64,000 bases of DNA from Virgibacillus phasianinus (GTDB taxonomy: Bacteria; Bacillota; Bacilli; Bacillales; Amphibacillaceae), in NCBI RefSeq assembly GCF_002216775.1, contig NZ_CP022315.1, positions 3,782,001 through 3,846,000 on the forward strand, written 5' to 3'. A model generated the notes under the pieces. That model had not been told where the DNA came from and ran no database searches. It saw nothing but the letters and a program-made list of their open reading frames with translations. The position numbers and the translations under genes are program-made. Positions 36,350-44,942 of the stretch are shown one piece after another; within the stretch, counting starts at the first letter, position 1; every line of letters begins with the position of its first letter.

Positions 36350-37144
36350 CTAAAAAATAGTCGGTACTAGCCCGCCATCCATGCGGATAGGTGACCCTTT
36401 AAATGCGGACGCATAAGGACTACAGATAAATGTGACCGTTCTGCCTATTTCAGCAGGTCTGATAAACCGCTGTATTTCAGATTGCGGTAGGTTTGTAGAC
36501 ATAAATTCCTTCTCTTTCTCCAAAAAGGTCATATCTTCATTAAGGTACATATCCTCAATGATTTGATGCACATTTTCGGAGAGTGTTGGTCCTGGCATAA
36601 TTGTATTGACTGTAACTTCTGTCCCTATTGTTAATTTAGATAAGCTTTTTGACAATGACAGTAGCATTGATTTTGTCATACAATACTGGGGCATTTGTCC
36701 TGAAGGCATAACTGCTTCCTCACTTGCAATAAAGATAATTCTGCCAAAATCATTGTTCTTCATTTTAGGTAAATAAAACTTTGATAATCCATTTGCAGCA
36801 AGAACATTGGTGCGAAAATATTTTTCCCATACTTCATCGTCAGCTTCCTCATATTGCATGATTTCATAAATACCCATATTGTTAACTAAAATATCAATAG
36901 TTGGGTGTTTTTTAAATAAGGCTTCTCTTTGCTGACTATCCACAATATCAGCTGCAGCATTTTGAGGAGAGGTGGCCGGGAAATCTGATTTAATTTCATT
37001 TACAATTCTTTCTACCTCTTCATCATTTCGCCCATTAATTAGAACATTAACACCTTCTTTGGCAAGTTCAATGGCAATTGCTTTACCTATCCCTTTCGTT
37101 GATCCTGTAACTAAGGCTGTTTTATTGTTTAATCCCATTTCCAT
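36350..37144 (-). CDS. Short-chain dehydrogenase/reductase
   Basis: 264 residues. Cofactor loop TGSTKGIGKAI, VNNMGIYE in place of the usual NNAG, IFIASEEAVM with the active Ser, and YCMTK as YxxxK; an Arg after beta-2 (INGRNDEE) suggests NADPH. Ends in IRMDGGLVPTIF. Start ATG 37144 with AAGGAGA. An AraC-type regulator lies just upstream in the same direction and may control it. Confidence 0.82.
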   Translation of the reverse strand: MEMGLNNKTALVTGSTKGIGKAIAIELAKEGVNVLINGRNDEEVERIVNEIKSDFPATSPQNAAADIVDSQQREALFKKHPTIDILVNNMGIYEIMQYEEADDEVWEKYFRTNVLAANGLSKFYLPKMKNNDFGRIIFIASEEAVMPSGQMPQYCMTKSMLLSLSKSLSKLTIGTEVTVNTIMPGPTLSENVHQIIEDMYLNEDMTFLEKEKEFMSTNLPQSEIQRFIRPAEIGRTVTFICSPYASAFKGSPIRMDGGLVPTIF

Positions 37145-37204
37145 TATCTATTTCTCCTTTTCATCTACTTGAAAAAATAAAAGTATTAAAAACAAGTTAA
37201 TTTA

Positions 37205-38215
37205 TCAAGTTTTCACTAAATGTTCGGTACGCCAATTTGAAGGGGTATCATCTTCCCAAAGGCGAAAGGCCCGGTAAAACGAGTTTTGGTCTTCATATCC
37301 AATCAAGAAGGCCACTTCGCTAATATCGAGCGTGGGATCCGCTAAGTACTCCCGCGCCTGCTCATGTCGGACATGGGTCAACAGATGCTTGAAGCTCGTT
37401 CCCTCGTTAGAAAGTCGACGCTGTAAAGTACGATCGCTCATCCCCAACTCGCCTGCGACGATCTGAATGTTGGGACGGCCTCCCGTCAGGCTACGTTTCA
37501 TGATCCACTTGACCATCCTGGTGATGGAGGTGCGGTGCTGTTGCTCATCTAACGATTGGTCCAATACAGGAGCCAGAATCTTTAGCAACTCCGCGTTGTA
37601 CGAGACAAAGGACCTATCCAGGTCACTTCTGTGGAGCGTTAATTTGTTACAATTTCCACCGATCTGGACACGACAGCCGAAGTAAGCTTCAAGTGACTGT
37701 ACATCGCCCATCGAATGTGAAAATTCAACGGACCTTGCCGTCAAATGTTTACCCTGACCTGTTCCCCTTCGCCCTAGTTCTAGAAGAAAAGCCAGCGTAA
37801 TACCAATCAGCATCGACGGACCGGGTTGCTCACTATCCAACCATTTCAGTTCGATTGTACAATACTCGTCTTCCTCGGTGATTCGTAAGCTTTCAGGAGG
37901 GCAAAGTTGTTTGTACCGAACCATTCGTGTTAGTGCGTCACGATAGTCACGAGCATGGTAGGCTGCTAAAACGGCAGGCGGGTAATGAGCAGTTTCAAAG
38001 CCGGTCGCAAGCTGGATAATCCCTTTGGCAGTGTCACCTATAAGTTCGGAATATGCATGCCAAATTGAAAAATACTGAGCGGTGTTAACAACTGGTTCAG
38101 TAATAATGGTGAGCGGAAGTCGTGCTTTTCGAACTACTTTGTTGGGGGCGATCCCTAATTGGTGTAATCCTGTCCAAAAGCCTGCTGGGATTTTAATACG
38201 ATTATGAGACATCAT
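37205..38215 (-). CDS. AraC-family regulator with Arabinose_bd-type N-terminal domain
   Basis: 336 residues. The N-terminal 200 resemble the OruR/Arabinose_bd domain (FWTGLHQLGI at the start, YHARDYRDALTRMVRYKQL), followed by an AraC double HTH (about 235-330: VAGELGMSDRTLQRRLSNEG, ISEVAFLIGYEDQNSFYRAFR). By eye it is richer in GC than its neighbours, which might mean transfer. Start ATG 38215 after GGGGGG. Targets probably include the SDR genes downstream. Confidence 0.85.
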   Translation of the reverse strand: MMSHNRIKIPAGFWTGLHQLGIAPNKVVRKARLPLTIITEPVVNTAQYFSIWHAYSELIGDTAKGIIQLATGFETAHYPPAVLAAYHARDYRDALTRMVRYKQLCPPESLRITEEDEYCTIELKWLDSEQPGPSMLIGITLAFLLELGRRGTGQGKHLTARSVEFSHSMGDVQSLEAYFGCRVQIGGNCNKLTLHRSDLDRSFVSYNAELLKILAPVLDQSLDEQQHRTSITRMVKWIMKRSLTGGRPNIQIVAGELGMSDRTLQRRLSNEGTSFKHLLTHVRHEQAREYLADPTLDISEVAFLIGYEDQNSFYRAFRLWEDDTPSNWRTEHLVKT

Positions 38216-38406
38216 TCATAAGGTCCCCCCTTTAGCTATCTATAGCTTTACTAGTTTGATTGCGCGCTGATTTGTAAGTGGAACAGTTATTATATTACCT
38301 ATCTAGAACCGTTTTGTAACTAGCGAATAACGACATTCCACTTGTTGATTACGCCAAATGATTTCATATGTGTGCCTGTTTGCTTAAATAACGATAATGA
38401 AGACTA

Positions 38407-39030
38407 TTACTTTTTATTATGATAAAATCGCTTTGCTTTTGCACGATTCCCGCAGTCTGCCATCGAACACCATCGTCTGCTGCGATTACGGCTTGTATCC
38501 AAAAATAACCAACCACACGGAGCTCCTTCACACTTTTTCACTCTGCTGAGCTCTTTTTCAGAAATAAGAATTTCTATAGCGGATTGAACAATCGGTGAAA
38601 GCATTCCGTCTAATGTTTCTTCACAATTCAACAATTCCAATGAAAATTTATTTTTACCAGGCACAACTCGCATCGTCCCGTAAGCATTACCCAGGGCTTC
38701 GTTCAAAATAGAAAGATCCTTAGAGACCGGCGTTTCATTGTTTGATACTAAACTAAATATTTGGTAAATCGATTCCCGCAGCTCAACAGCTTGTTGGAGA
38801 ACCTCTTTTGCCTTAGCAGGTTGACTTTCTGCTTTTTTTAATAGTGAAAGCGATTGTTGTTCCTTAAGAATATTGGCATGCAAACTCCAGTTTATAAGCT
38901 TCTCGTAACTCGTCAGCAGCTCCTGTGATTTCTCACTGCTATCGTGCCAACTTACCGTATTGGCAAAATCCAAGCACAAACGCCCACCGAGTAAATCAGG
39001 CTTGTGTACATCCTTATTTATATCTGACAT
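38407..39030 (-). CDS. CGNR zinc-finger, ABATE-domain regulator
   Basis: 207 residues. N-terminal ABATE domain starts with GGRLCLDFANTVSWHD; the C-terminus is the CGNR zinc finger, with Cys residues in KKCEGAPCGWLFLD, RRWCSMADCGNRAKAKRF. Family members are presumed stress-related DNA-binding regulators. Divergent from the DinB gene at 39268; the intergenic region holds several GGTTAT repeats. Confidence 0.85.
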   Translation of the reverse strand: MSDINKDVHKPDLLGGRLCLDFANTVSWHDSSEKSQELLTSYEKLINWSLHANILKEQQSLSLLKKAESQPAKAKEVLQQAVELRESIYQIFSLVSNNETPVSKDLSILNEALGNAYGTMRVVPGKNKFSLELLNCEETLDGMLSPIVQSAIEILISEKELSRVKKCEGAPCGWLFLDTSRNRSRRWCSMADCGNRAKAKRFYHNKK

Positions 39031-39114
39031 GTGATTCTCCTTGTCTTACCGTAAGTATTTTGAAGGTCTAGGAAAAATAACCTTAAACTTTCCTTATAAC
39101 CATTATAAAAGTTA

Positions 39115-39143
39115 TTGACAGTTAGAATCAATCACTTTACAAT
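39115..39143 (+). promoter_or_regulatory. Promoter of the DinB gene with GGTTAT repeats
   Basis: TTGACA (39115-39120), 17-bp spacer, TACAAT (39138-39143). ATAAC/GTTAT inverted copies flank both boxes (around 39096-39114, 39143-39148 and 39168-39174), a possible operator for the divergent CGNR regulator. Confidence 0.7.
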
Positions 39144-39202
39144 ATAACCATCAAAACAATCATAGAAGGTTATACACATCTGGGACCCGAAAGTCATTCT
39201 GA

Positions 39203-39220
39203 ATGATGATTATCATTATT
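39203..39220 (+). promoter_or_regulatory. Fur-box-like sequence
   Basis: ATGATGATTATCATTATT matches 15 of 18 positions of the classical Fur box (ATAATGATAATCATTATC). It lies between the promoter and the DinB start codon, so binding would block elongation or a second promoter. Inferred only. Confidence 0.35.
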
Positions 39221-39267
39221 TACTGTTGTGTGTATGCATAACAAAAAATTTATTGGAGGGGCTAAAC

Positions 39268-39735
39268 ATGAGCGAAGCATTAAGAAACTCGGTTAAAACG
39301 ATGGTAAGGGAAACATTTGAAGGACCCCCAGTTCCTATAAAAGGAAGCTGGTTTACAAATTCTGAACCGAATTCAGGAATTTTCGGTGTAACAGGTGGAT
39401 TGTCTTGCGACGAAGCTTCACTGTCAGTTCATGGAACAACATTGGCTGCCCATACTGATCACGTCCGCTATCACATGTGGGGAACCAATGAAATTTTAAA
39501 AAATGGGAAACAACCGGAAATGGATTGGGGAAAGAGCTGGGATATTCATTCGGTAGATGAGCAGCAATGGAACCGCATTCAGGAAGGATTGCGAAATGAA
39601 TACTTAACACTATTGGAATGGATTGACGCTATTGAATGGAATGAACTACTTGCCAATGAAGTATTATCTTCCTTGGCTCATTCATCGTATCACCTTGGGG
39701 CCATTCGACAAATATTAAAAGCAGTCAAGGAGTAG
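39268..39735 (+). CDS. DinB-superfamily protein
   Basis: 155 residues, four-helix-bundle DinB fold. His in TTLAAHTDHVRYHMWG and in SSLAHSSYHLGAIRQ would be the three metal ligands of this superfamily, which includes thiol S-transferases. GGAGGGG is placed ahead of ATG 39268. Divergent from the CGNR regulator, which may control it. Confidence 0.78.
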   Translation: MSEALRNSVKTMVRETFEGPPVPIKGSWFTNSEPNSGIFGVTGGLSCDEASLSVHGTTLAAHTDHVRYHMWGTNEILKNGKQPEMDWGKSWDIHSVDEQQWNRIQEGLRNEYLTLLEWIDAIEWNELLANEVLSSLAHSSYHLGAIRQILKAVKE

Positions 39736-39789
39736 CTTTGACATAAGCCTTGATCAAACCGTCTTTAAAGCCTGCATTTTATGGCAATA

Positions 39790-39834
39790 AAAGGTGTCCA
39801 TTTTGAAATGAATTTGATCAAAATGGACACCTTT
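39790..39834. terminator. Bidirectional terminator between DinB and P450 genes
   Basis: Perfect 17-bp stem AAAGGTGTCCATTTTGA (39790-39806) and TCAAAATGGACACCTTT (39818-39834). Confidence 0.9.
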
Positions 39835-39880
39835 CTAAAAATCTAAGTTTTATCGGCACCTCCTTATATAGTGTTAACCT

Positions 39881-41125
39881 CTACCTATACACCTTCATCG
39901 GTAAATGCCTTAACGATTTTCCTGGTGCTGAATCGGTTAGGTTACTCTCCAAATCGAATGATTCTACGGGCTCGATCCGGGAAAACTTCTGGATAAATGT
40001 TTTGAGCGCAGTCGTCAATTCTAATCTTGCAAGGGGTGCACCCATACAAAAATGCGGTCCCTTTCCGAATGTCAGATGCTTTTTATTTGTTGGACGATGA
40101 ATATTAAACGTAAATGGATCCTCAAACACTGCTTCATCCATATTCGCAGCACTCATCCATGCAAAGACGACATCCCCTTTTTTCAGTTCTTTTCCCAACA
40201 AGTTATTGTCTTCCTTAACTGTACGATCCCGTTTTGAAATCTGGAAGCGATAGCGAAGCATTTCCTCAACAGCCTTTGGAGCCAAGTCTAAATCATTTCT
40301 AAGCTCCTCATACAGGGATTGATCATCATAAAGCAATGAATAAAACGTATTTGCCAGCGCGTGACTGGTTGTTTCGACACCAGCACCTAACAGTGCCATT
40401 GATACTCGTACAATTTCATCATCGCTAAACTTTTCACCATCCACTTCAGCTTTTATTAAGTCGGAAATAATGTCCTCAGATGGATTTGCTCGTTTCTCAA
40501 CAACAATTGGGTAAAGATATTGATAATATTCCTTAGCGGCGGCCTGTTTCTTTAAATCTATTTCCTTCTGGTTTTCTTTGTCATAAGGTTGAAATAGAAC
40601 GTCAACCCAATGTTTAAACTGAGCCTGATCTTTAATAGGAACGCCAAATAAGTCGGCAATAACCATACTAGGGAATGGTGCTGCCAGTGCTTGAACGATA
40701 TCAACTGTAGAATTTTCCTTACTATCTTCCGCTATGTTTTCCACAAGTTCATTTGCAATTCGTTGAATCCGCGGTTCCCACCCCTGTAAACTGCGGGGAG
40801 TAAAAGCCGCTGAAAATAGGGTGCGTTTTTTCCGGTGTCGAGGAGGATCGACGGAATTTACGTTTACACTATCGGGAACGGTACCCTCTTCGTTATTGGC
40901 ACCTACCGAAATGCTAGTTCGATCCCCTTCACTTGAAAAGAATTCATAGTTAGTCAACACCTGTTTAACGTCTTCATACTTAAAGACATGCCATGTATTT
41001 GTTTCCTCATGAAAATGAATCGGATTGTTTGTTAGCATTTCTTTATACCAATCTAGCGGAAAAAATTCCTCAGAACTAGACTTAAACTCTTGTACATCTT
41101 TCAATGAAATAGTTTCTTTATTCAT
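39881..41125 (-). CDS. Cytochrome P450 (bacterial class I, CYP107-like)
   Basis: 414 residues, soluble haem monooxygenase. I-helix AGVETTS (248-254), ExxR E288-M-L-R291, PPRHRKKRTLFSAAF in the C-helix region, and the haem loop FGKGPHFCMGAPLARLE with thiolate Cys360. Needs two electrons from a ferredoxin; a ferredoxin gene lies 49 bp upstream in the same direction. Substrate unknown. Start ATG 41125 with GAAGGGAG. Confidence 0.92.
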   Translation of the reverse strand: MNKETISLKDVQEFKSSSEEFFPLDWYKEMLTNNPIHFHEETNTWHVFKYEDVKQVLTNYEFFSSEGDRTSISVGANNEEGTVPDSVNVNSVDPPRHRKKRTLFSAAFTPRSLQGWEPRIQRIANELVENIAEDSKENSTVDIVQALAAPFPSMVIADLFGVPIKDQAQFKHWVDVLFQPYDKENQKEIDLKKQAAAKEYYQYLYPIVVEKRANPSEDIISDLIKAEVDGEKFSDDEIVRVSMALLGAGVETTSHALANTFYSLLYDDQSLYEELRNDLDLAPKAVEEMLRYRFQISKRDRTVKEDNNLLGKELKKGDVVFAWMSAANMDEAVFEDPFTFNIHRPTNKKHLTFGKGPHFCMGAPLARLELTTALKTFIQKFSRIEPVESFDLESNLTDSAPGKSLRHLPMKVYR

Positions 41126-41174
41126 TAAAGATTACTCCCTTCTAATTTAAAAACATTCGGTTAATAATGACTCT

Positions 41175-41411
41175 CTATTCCTGCTTGCCAAATGGCTGAT
41201 CGGAAACTTTAATTGAATCCGTGGGACACTCCTCAATAGCTTCTTCCAGTTCATCGAGTTTGCTTTCTGGTATTGGGGTGTACCCCCGATTCTGGTCCTG
41301 CTTCACAAACGCCAGTCCCTCATCATCAAGATCAAAAATATCTGGAGCTATTCCCTCACAATTTCCGCAGCCGATGCAAGTATCCTGATCAATAATCGCA
41401 TATTTCACCAT
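41175..41411 (-). CDS. 4Fe-4S ferredoxin, partner of the P450
   Basis: 78 residues with CIGCGNC near residues 11-17 and a distant ECPTDS, giving the four Cys of a single [4Fe-4S] cluster, as in Bacillus Fer. Acidic composition fits an electron carrier. GGAGGTTT precedes ATG 41411; the frame extends six codons further without need. The pairing with a P450 in one transcript suggests it is the dedicated donor; no ferredoxin reductase is nearby. Confidence 0.88.
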   Translation of the reverse strand: MVKYAIIDQDTCIGCGNCEGIAPDIFDLDDEGLAFVKQDQNRGYTPIPESKLDELEEAIEECPTDSIKVSDQPFGKQE

Positions 41412-41692
41412 CGTTAAACCTCCCATCATTTGGCTATGTGCATCATTAAAGTTTCATCTTATTTATTTTGAAATCGACTTAATGGTTTTTTTTATGACCA
41501 ATTAGTCACTTTCATGCTATCACTTCCTCTAATGATCAAACAAGGGGCTTTCGAATGACTTTCGAACTAGAATCATGTCTATGGTTCTAGTACTTGTTGC
41601 ATGCTATTGAACTGTAATTTATATTTTTAGGGAAGCTTTTGTTAAAACTATCATGTTTTTTGAACAAAGGCTAAGAGGCTGGTGTTTTTGAA

Positions 41693-41730
41693 AAGAAAAA
41701 AATCCACTTTGCTCAAAATGGATTCTTTGT
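41693..41730 (-). terminator. Terminator-like hairpin after the 44-residue ORF
   Basis: AATCCA-TTT and AAA-TGGATT around GCTC, T-rich on the minus strand. The flanking 41412-41692 stretch shows no gene. Confidence 0.55.
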
Positions 41731-41747
41731 TTATGTAGATTAAACAC

Positions 41748-41882
41748 CTACTTATTTTTAAGATTTTCCTTCATTAGCTGTGCGATTTGCTGAGTATTTT
41801 CCGCTGGTATTTGTTCGAGTTGCTCAATAACTATGTAAATTTTTTCTTCATTTGTAATTTGAAATTGTTTAGGTATGTACAT
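41748..41882 (-). CDS. Short protein (44 residues), N-terminus like PaiB/FMN-binding proteins
   Basis: ATG 41882 with GGAGGGG upstream. Begins MYIPKQFQITNEEKIYIVIE, reminiscent of the first 20 residues of PaiB-type FMN-binding proteins (MYIPKxF), but continues with an unrelated helical stretch and stops at 44 residues. Either a true small protein or a stub of a lost gene. Confidence 0.45.
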   Translation of the reverse strand: MYIPKQFQITNEEKIYIVIEQLEQIPAENTQQIAQLMKENLKNK

Positions 41883-41946
41883 CTAACACCCCTCCAAATT
41901 TGATTGAAATCCCTATGTTATCAGCAAATTACTTATATATAACAGC

Positions 41947-42780
41947 CTAAACAAATAAGTCTGCCAAGGTTTGAGCAAATTCTTTTGGCTTTTGTACATA
42001 CCCTAAATGTCCGCCGGCGATCCGTTGAATGGGCAGGTCTAGCTTTTCCGATAAGTCTTTGACGACATCTTGGGGGAATGAGCCCACGGAATCTGTTCCA
42101 TTGAACAAGATGATTTTATCCTTTTGTTCGGTTAACTTATCTAAATCGATTTTACGACTTGTATACTGGCGGATTTCATATTGAAACCAAAAGGCCATTT
42201 CCTTCAAAACTGGATTATCGGCGTTTTCGTTTGTAATGGCAGGTTTGGCCATCATTTGGGCATCAATTGGGGCGATATGCAATGTTTCACCAAACAGTTC
42301 CATGGCGGCTTGCATCCCTTCCGTTTGGAAAAGCTCGACAATTTCAGCATTCTTCGTCTGCCAATATAATGAATCAGCCAAGAATGTGTTAATAGGAGGT
42401 TCATGAAGGGCAACTTTTCTAACAAGATTAGGATAATCCTGCAAAGTTTCCATAGCTACGATTGCGCCGGAACTGCTCCCCAGAATATATACAGGCGCGT
42501 TGCTAAGATGTTTTGCTAAAGCAGCTACATCGCTGGCGTCCATTTCAAGTCGGTAAATACTATGTGGATTTTTTGCATCTTCTGGCAATGATTCTGTTAA
42601 GCCACTGTTTGAAAAACCGCGACGGTCAAAAGTAACGACTGTATATTTATCCTGTAAGAATCTTGCGGCCTCTGCAAAGATATCACCGGTGCCATTCGCT
42701 CCCGGAATTAAGATTAAAACAGGGCCTTGTCCGACTGTTTCATAATGTAAGTTGGCGCCGTGAACGTTCAAATAACTCAT
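41947..42780 (-). CDS. Alpha/beta hydrolase
   Basis: 277 residues. Oxyanion-hole segment LILIPGANGTG, strand-turn FDRRGFSNSG, nucleophile elbow GSSSGA (Ser), and His near the C-terminus in AGGHLGYVQKP. ATG 42780 has AAAGGTGG upstream; the frame opens four codons earlier. Substrate unknown. Confidence 0.8.
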   Translation of the reverse strand: MSYLNVHGANLHYETVGQGPVLILIPGANGTGDIFAEAARFLQDKYTVVTFDRRGFSNSGLTESLPEDAKNPHSIYRLEMDASDVAALAKHLSNAPVYILGSSSGAIVAMETLQDYPNLVRKVALHEPPINTFLADSLYWQTKNAEIVELFQTEGMQAAMELFGETLHIAPIDAQMMAKPAITNENADNPVLKEMAFWFQYEIRQYTSRKIDLDKLTEQKDKIILFNGTDSVGSFPQDVVKDLSEKLDLPIQRIAGGHLGYVQKPKEFAQTLADLFV

Positions 42781-42950
42781 TATAAAATCCACCTTTCAAT
42801 TTTTAGGCAGTTGGATGAATGGTAGTCCATTATATACAAATTTCTCTGCAGTTCATAAGCGTGAAATTATTATCATTCCAAGTCCAATTGTTTTCCTGTT
42901 CGGGAAAGGGGCAATTCTCATTAAAGAAAAGTGCCCGCTTCTGAAATACT

Positions 42951-43325
42951 CTATCTATTATCTTTTCTTCCTAGTGTCAATGCCCCAGCAATAAGTGGAA
43001 ACTGCAGGGGTAAACGTAACCATAGGACCCAAGGATTCGCTTGTTTTCCAGGCTGGAATGATATTTTTTTCACAGCCATGTACACATTTGCTGGAAACAC
43101 AGCGACCATAAAAAGTGCTAAGAGTTTCCCCGTGATATGCTGTCCTTTTTTCACCCAAAGAATAACGGAAAAGATCATTTCAAAACCACCCGAGACCAGC
43201 ACGATGGCCCGCCTAAAGGGTAGTGTTTTCGGGACAATCCTGCGAAAGCCTTGTTCATGGACGAAATGCAAGACACCGGCTGCAAATAAGATAATAGAAT
43301 ATAGTATTCGAAAAAATAATTTCAT
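42951..43325 (-). CDS. DoxX-like membrane protein
   Basis: 124 residues with four helices: FFRILYSIILFAAGVLHFV, AIVLVSGGFEMIFSVILWV, LLALFMVAVFPANVYMAV, LQFPLIAGALTLG. The layout and the PANVYMAV stretch fit the DoxX-like/YphA group. AAAGGTGA precedes ATG 43325; a longer frame to 43379 has none. May act in redox or envelope stress; uncertain. Confidence 0.7.
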   Translation of the reverse strand: MKLFFRILYSIILFAAGVLHFVHEQGFRRIVPKTLPFRRAIVLVSGGFEMIFSVILWVKKGQHITGKLLALFMVAVFPANVYMAVKKISFQPGKQANPWVLWLRLPLQFPLIAGALTLGRKDNR

Positions 43326-43460
43326 ATGTATGTCACCTTTCCTATTTACTCTTTTATAACCTTTCCTAGAAGTGTTCAAACTAATATTAGGTAAGGTAAT
43401 AAAAGGAGTATTTTCTATCTCTTATATTCCTCTGCCTCGTTCAACGTAAAAGGCAAAGTG

Positions 43461-44099
43461 CTACCCCATCAGCTCCTCAATATCTTCTCTACTATAATTG
43501 TCGGCCACCCCAGGCTTTGTGCTGAGGTAATTTACTACCTCTGTCCGATCAAGCTTTAATGTATTCCGTAGCCCATTAATAATCATCCCTAGATATTGTT
43601 TGGATGGTTTGGTAACTGGCACATCCGAGTCAAAGTCGGCTGTAAAGGTAAAGATTGGATATCCGTCTTCTTCACCGACGTATAAAAGGGTTCCATACCA
43701 GGTATCTTTTAATGTCCTTAATCCCCGCTGCTTTATGTCATCTAAATCCATATCGATTGCGACGCCATTTTCCTGTTTGACGACATCCTTAAATTGCTCC
43801 TCTGTGATTAAGTATTTTCTGCTATATGTATGATGTTTTTCTTCCTTTTTCAAGCCGATGAAGGCTACCCCTTGGTTTTGCCAACGGGCTGATGCTTTTG
43901 CAAAATACAGCGGGTGCTGCATGATATGGGTAGCTTCCTTAATTGGGAGCGAATTGTCGCTGCAGCCTATCTCCACATCTGCGGACCCTTTCGGCTGCCC
44001 GCCTTCTATGTAACACAAAAACCGCTCCCTACTTAAATTGGAACCATAACTCGCATACCACACGTAGTTTACCTTGTCTGTTTTCGTATCCAAAATCAT
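43461..44099 (-). CDS. Gamma-glutamylcyclotransferase-like fold protein
   Basis: 212 residues beginning YVWYASYGSNLSRERFLCYI; the YGSNL turn is the substrate-binding signature of the GGCT/ChaC superfamily. A glutamate in DYGxx-like position cannot be assigned with certainty. The start ATG 44099 lies right after AGGAGT. It follows, by only a dozen bases, a class I glutaminase-type hydrolase acting on gamma-glutamyl bonds, so a shared role in gamma-glutamyl compound breakdown is inferred. Confidence 0.65.
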   Translation of the reverse strand: MILDTKTDKVNYVWYASYGSNLSRERFLCYIEGGQPKGSADVEIGCSDNSLPIKEATHIMQHPLYFAKASARWQNQGVAFIGLKKEEKHHTYSRKYLITEEQFKDVVKQENGVAIDMDLDDIKQRGLRTLKDTWYGTLLYVGEEDGYPIFTFTADFDSDVPVTKPSKQYLGMIINGLRNTLKLDRTEVVNYLSTKPGVADNYSREDIEELMG

Positions 44100-44114
44100 C
44101 ACTCCTAACTGGAT

Positions 44115-44849
44115 TTATGGTGTGGCGTTTTTACATTCATTGATAAATTCCTGAAAGATTCCCTGCATCAATGGATCCTGGCTAGCCATTTCCTCAGGAT
44201 GCCATTGAACTGCCAGCCACAGCGATGAGGACTTGTCGATTCCCTCAACCGCTTCAATTATACCATCTGGTGCAACCGCCACTTGTCTGAGACCAGGTGC
44301 AAGTTTGCCAATTGCCTGGTGATGCATGCTGTTGACCCGGACTTTCGTGCGGTTAAGAATTTGATGCAGCTGACTATTTTGCTCAATTTGAATTTCATGG
44401 GTGGGCTCTGGTCTTGCTGTTTGCTGAAAATGGTTAATGGCGTTGGGATTATTGGTTTCAATGTCCTGAATAACGGTACCGCCCATCGCAACATTTAGCA
44501 TGGTAATCCCTCGGCAATTGGCAAAAATCGGTTTTTTCTGTTCCAGCGCATATTTTACAAGACCCTTTTCGATCAGATCCCGTTTTTCATTCGTTTTATG
44601 AATTCTGGGAGCCGGATTTTCCCCATATGAATTCGGATCAACATCCTCCCCACTGCTTAAAATAATCCCGTCACAGATGGAGACCCACACTTCAGGCATA
44701 TCCTCGGTTCCGGTTGGAATAACAATTGGGATGCCACCAGCTTTGATCAACGCTTTAATATATTTCTCATGCAGGTTAACACTCATCATGTTGTTGTAGT
44801 TAACAATGGAGCTGGTGATTCCGATTACAGGTTTTTGTGACTTTTTCAT
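44115..44849 (-). CDS. Gamma-glutamyl-GABA hydrolase-like peptidase C26 (PuuD family)
   Basis: 244 residues, class I glutamine-amidotransferase fold. Nucleophile Cys in FANCRGITMLNVAMGG, His and Glu in VQWHPEEM, and VIGITSSI at the N-terminus are all typical of PuuD-like enzymes that cleave gamma-glutamyl-amines. Start ATG 44849 after AAAGGAG. Operon with the GGCT-like gene downstream. Confidence 0.85.
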   Translation of the reverse strand: MKKSQKPVIGITSSIVNYNNMMSVNLHEKYIKALIKAGGIPIVIPTGTEDMPEVWVSICDGIILSSGEDVDPNSYGENPAPRIHKTNEKRDLIEKGLVKYALEQKKPIFANCRGITMLNVAMGGTVIQDIETNNPNAINHFQQTARPEPTHEIQIEQNSQLHQILNRTKVRVNSMHHQAIGKLAPGLRQVAVAPDGIIEAVEGIDKSSSLWLAVQWHPEEMASQDPLMQGIFQEFINECKNATP

Positions 44850-44942
44850 TTGATGAACTCCTTTGGTTGCAGTTTAGCTAGTAGTTTGTGATGAATACTA
44901 AAAATTAATCATCCTTTACTAACCGAACATGCATGTGAGGAG

